DNA of 6,317 nucleotides. Origin: Treponema sp. GTDB lineage: Bacteria; Spirochaetota; Spirochaetia; Treponematales; Breznakiellaceae. The position numbers were made by a program, and so were the translations under genes. This document shows positions 5,572-6,317 of this stretch, piece by piece (position 1 is the first letter of the stretch; each line of letters starts with the position of its first letter). Location: assembly GCA_031254385.1 (NCBI GenBank), contig JAIRUO010000176.1:1-6317 (forward strand), written 5' to 3'. Below the pieces are notes generated by a model. That model was not told where the DNA came from. It saw only the letters and a list, made by a program, of their open reading frames with translations, and searched no databases.

Positions 5572-6317
5572 TTATGATATAAAATCAATAAGGCCGCCTA
5601 GTAGTTCCCGGCTTTCTAAAGGAACAGTTTCAATAAAAATAGTACGGCTTTCCCGTATAAATTCCATCCCCTTATTTTGGGCTTCTTCCAAAACGCCCGA
5701 TGTTTCAAGAGCCTTTATCAGTTCTTCAAGCTCTGCTGCATCGGTTCCTGTTGTCCGCGCTGCTTTGAAGCAAGAGGCGGCAAAGTCCCGTTTTTCTGGG
5801 TAACGGTGCAGATAAAGCAGGATAGGTAAGCTTTTTTTGCCTTCAACGATGTCATCCCCCCGTTTTTTCCCAGGAATTCCGCTACTAAGGTTTTTTACAT
5901 CATCTAGAATCTGGAACCCCACGCCTAGTTTTTCCGCCCCCTGTCCGAGTTTTTCCGCCAGATTATTCATCATATCCCTGTCAAGAGAATTTGTACTATA
6001 CCCGGCGCAATAAACCCCCAGTACCGCAGCCATCCGCGCAAGACAGCCGGTCTTGAGGCTGCACATTTTTTTGTACTCCGCAAACTTGGGCAGGGAATTA
6101 AAATCCCTGTGCCATGCAATGTCCATTGCTTGCCCCAGGTGCAGTCGCCTTAAATATACCGCCCAGAGGGCATGGATATGGTTTTTTTGCTCTTCGGAAA
6201 AAGCGGAATTTGAAAGACAGGCCAGGGGAAGCAAGTACAGGAAGGTTCCGCTGTTAATGGCAGTATCATTGCCGTAAAGCAAATGCACTGCCGGCTTCCC
6301 CCGGCGTTCATCGGAAT
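5572..6317 (-). CDS. Polyprenyl (farnesyl/geranylgeranyl-type) diphosphate synthase, 5' end off window
   Basis: The frame is open to the right edge, so the gene is 5'-truncated by the window, not started at the internal GTG at 6288: codons upstream of it read SDERRGKPA and join VHLLYGNDTAINSG to give the family signature RRGKPxxH..yG...AI..G. This is the conserved stretch right after the first Asp-rich motif (DDxxD), which must lie just beyond the edge. About 247 residues are visible. Further conserved sites are GQAMDIAWH, the KTG....MAA.LG region, the second Asp-rich motif as DDVKN (5890-5904), and GKKRGDDIVEGKKSLP downstream of it, which helps bind diphosphate and Mg. The enzyme condenses isopentenyl diphosphate with allylic diphosphates to make isoprenoid precursors, in the cytoplasm. 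Chain length is set by residues before the first DDxxD and cannot be read here. The gene ends 46 bases before the peptidase start, so the two may share a transcript. Confidence 0.93.
   Translation of the reverse strand, partial: SDERRGKPAVHLLYGNDTAINSGTFLYLLPLACLSNSAFSEEQKNHIHALWAVYLRRLHLGQAMDIAWHRDFNSLPKFAEYKKMCSLKTGCLARMAAVLGVYCAGYSTNSLDRDMMNNLAEKLGQGAEKLGVGFQILDDVKNLSSGIPGKKRGDDIVEGKKSLPILLYLHRYPEKRDFAASCFKAARTTGTDAAELEELIKALETSGVLEEAQNKGMEFIRESRTIFIETVPLESRELLGGLIDFIS

Noticed and set aside
5572..6288. Prenyl synthase starting at GTG 6288
   Set aside because: The nine codons upstream to the window edge encode the conserved RRGKPA part of the family signature, so the real start lies outside the window.

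Overview
The window reads as a piece of a moderately AT-rich bacterial chromosome, most likely a spirochaete of the Treponema group (host-associated type). This rests on overall protein character: an HflX GTPase, a periplasmic LysM/M23 endopeptidase, a short-chain prenyl diphosphate synthase with a DDVKN second aspartate motif, and a sensor-like membrane protein with a long Glu-rich tail. It is an inference, because there is no rRNA or other phylogenetic marker here. No tRNA, rRNA, CRISPR array, insertion sequence or origin was seen.

Layout. Bases 1-1031 (minus strand) hold the first ~343 codons of an N6-adenine-type DNA methyltransferase gene that runs off the left edge. The gene is strikingly AT-rich (bases 181-240 are 17/60 G+C, against 31/60 for bases 2461-2520 in hflX), which suggests an acquired defence or restriction-modification gene. 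A 157-base spacer follows. It contains a purine-rich leader and a 40-codon stop-free, rather GC-rich stretch in frame with the neighbouring gene. Next come, on the minus strand, hflX (1728-3008) and, 14 bases downstream, a gene for a 174-residue four-helix membrane protein of unknown function (1189-1713); these are probably co-transcribed.

From a 95-base AT-rich divergent intergenic region with a short direct repeat, the only plus-strand gene (3104-4594) encodes a two-helix membrane protein with an extracytoplasmic Cache-like region and an acidic, partly tandem-repeated cytoplasmic tail. Its 3' end overlaps by 26 bases the 3' end of a convergent minus-strand gene (4569-5525) for a secreted or anchored LysM-LysM-M23 peptidoglycan hydrolase that starts at TTG. 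Upstream of that, in the same direction and 46 bases away, is a polyprenyl diphosphate synthase gene (5572 to beyond 6317) cut by the right edge.

Functionally, the right half is envelope biology (isoprenoid precursor synthesis, wall remodelling, a membrane sensor-like protein), the middle is ribosome and stress physiology (HflX), and the left edge enters what may be a defence region. No complete novel system can be demonstrated inside the window. The best leads are the left-edge methyltransferase locus, the uncharacterised membrane protein behind hflX, and the repeat-tailed membrane protein.
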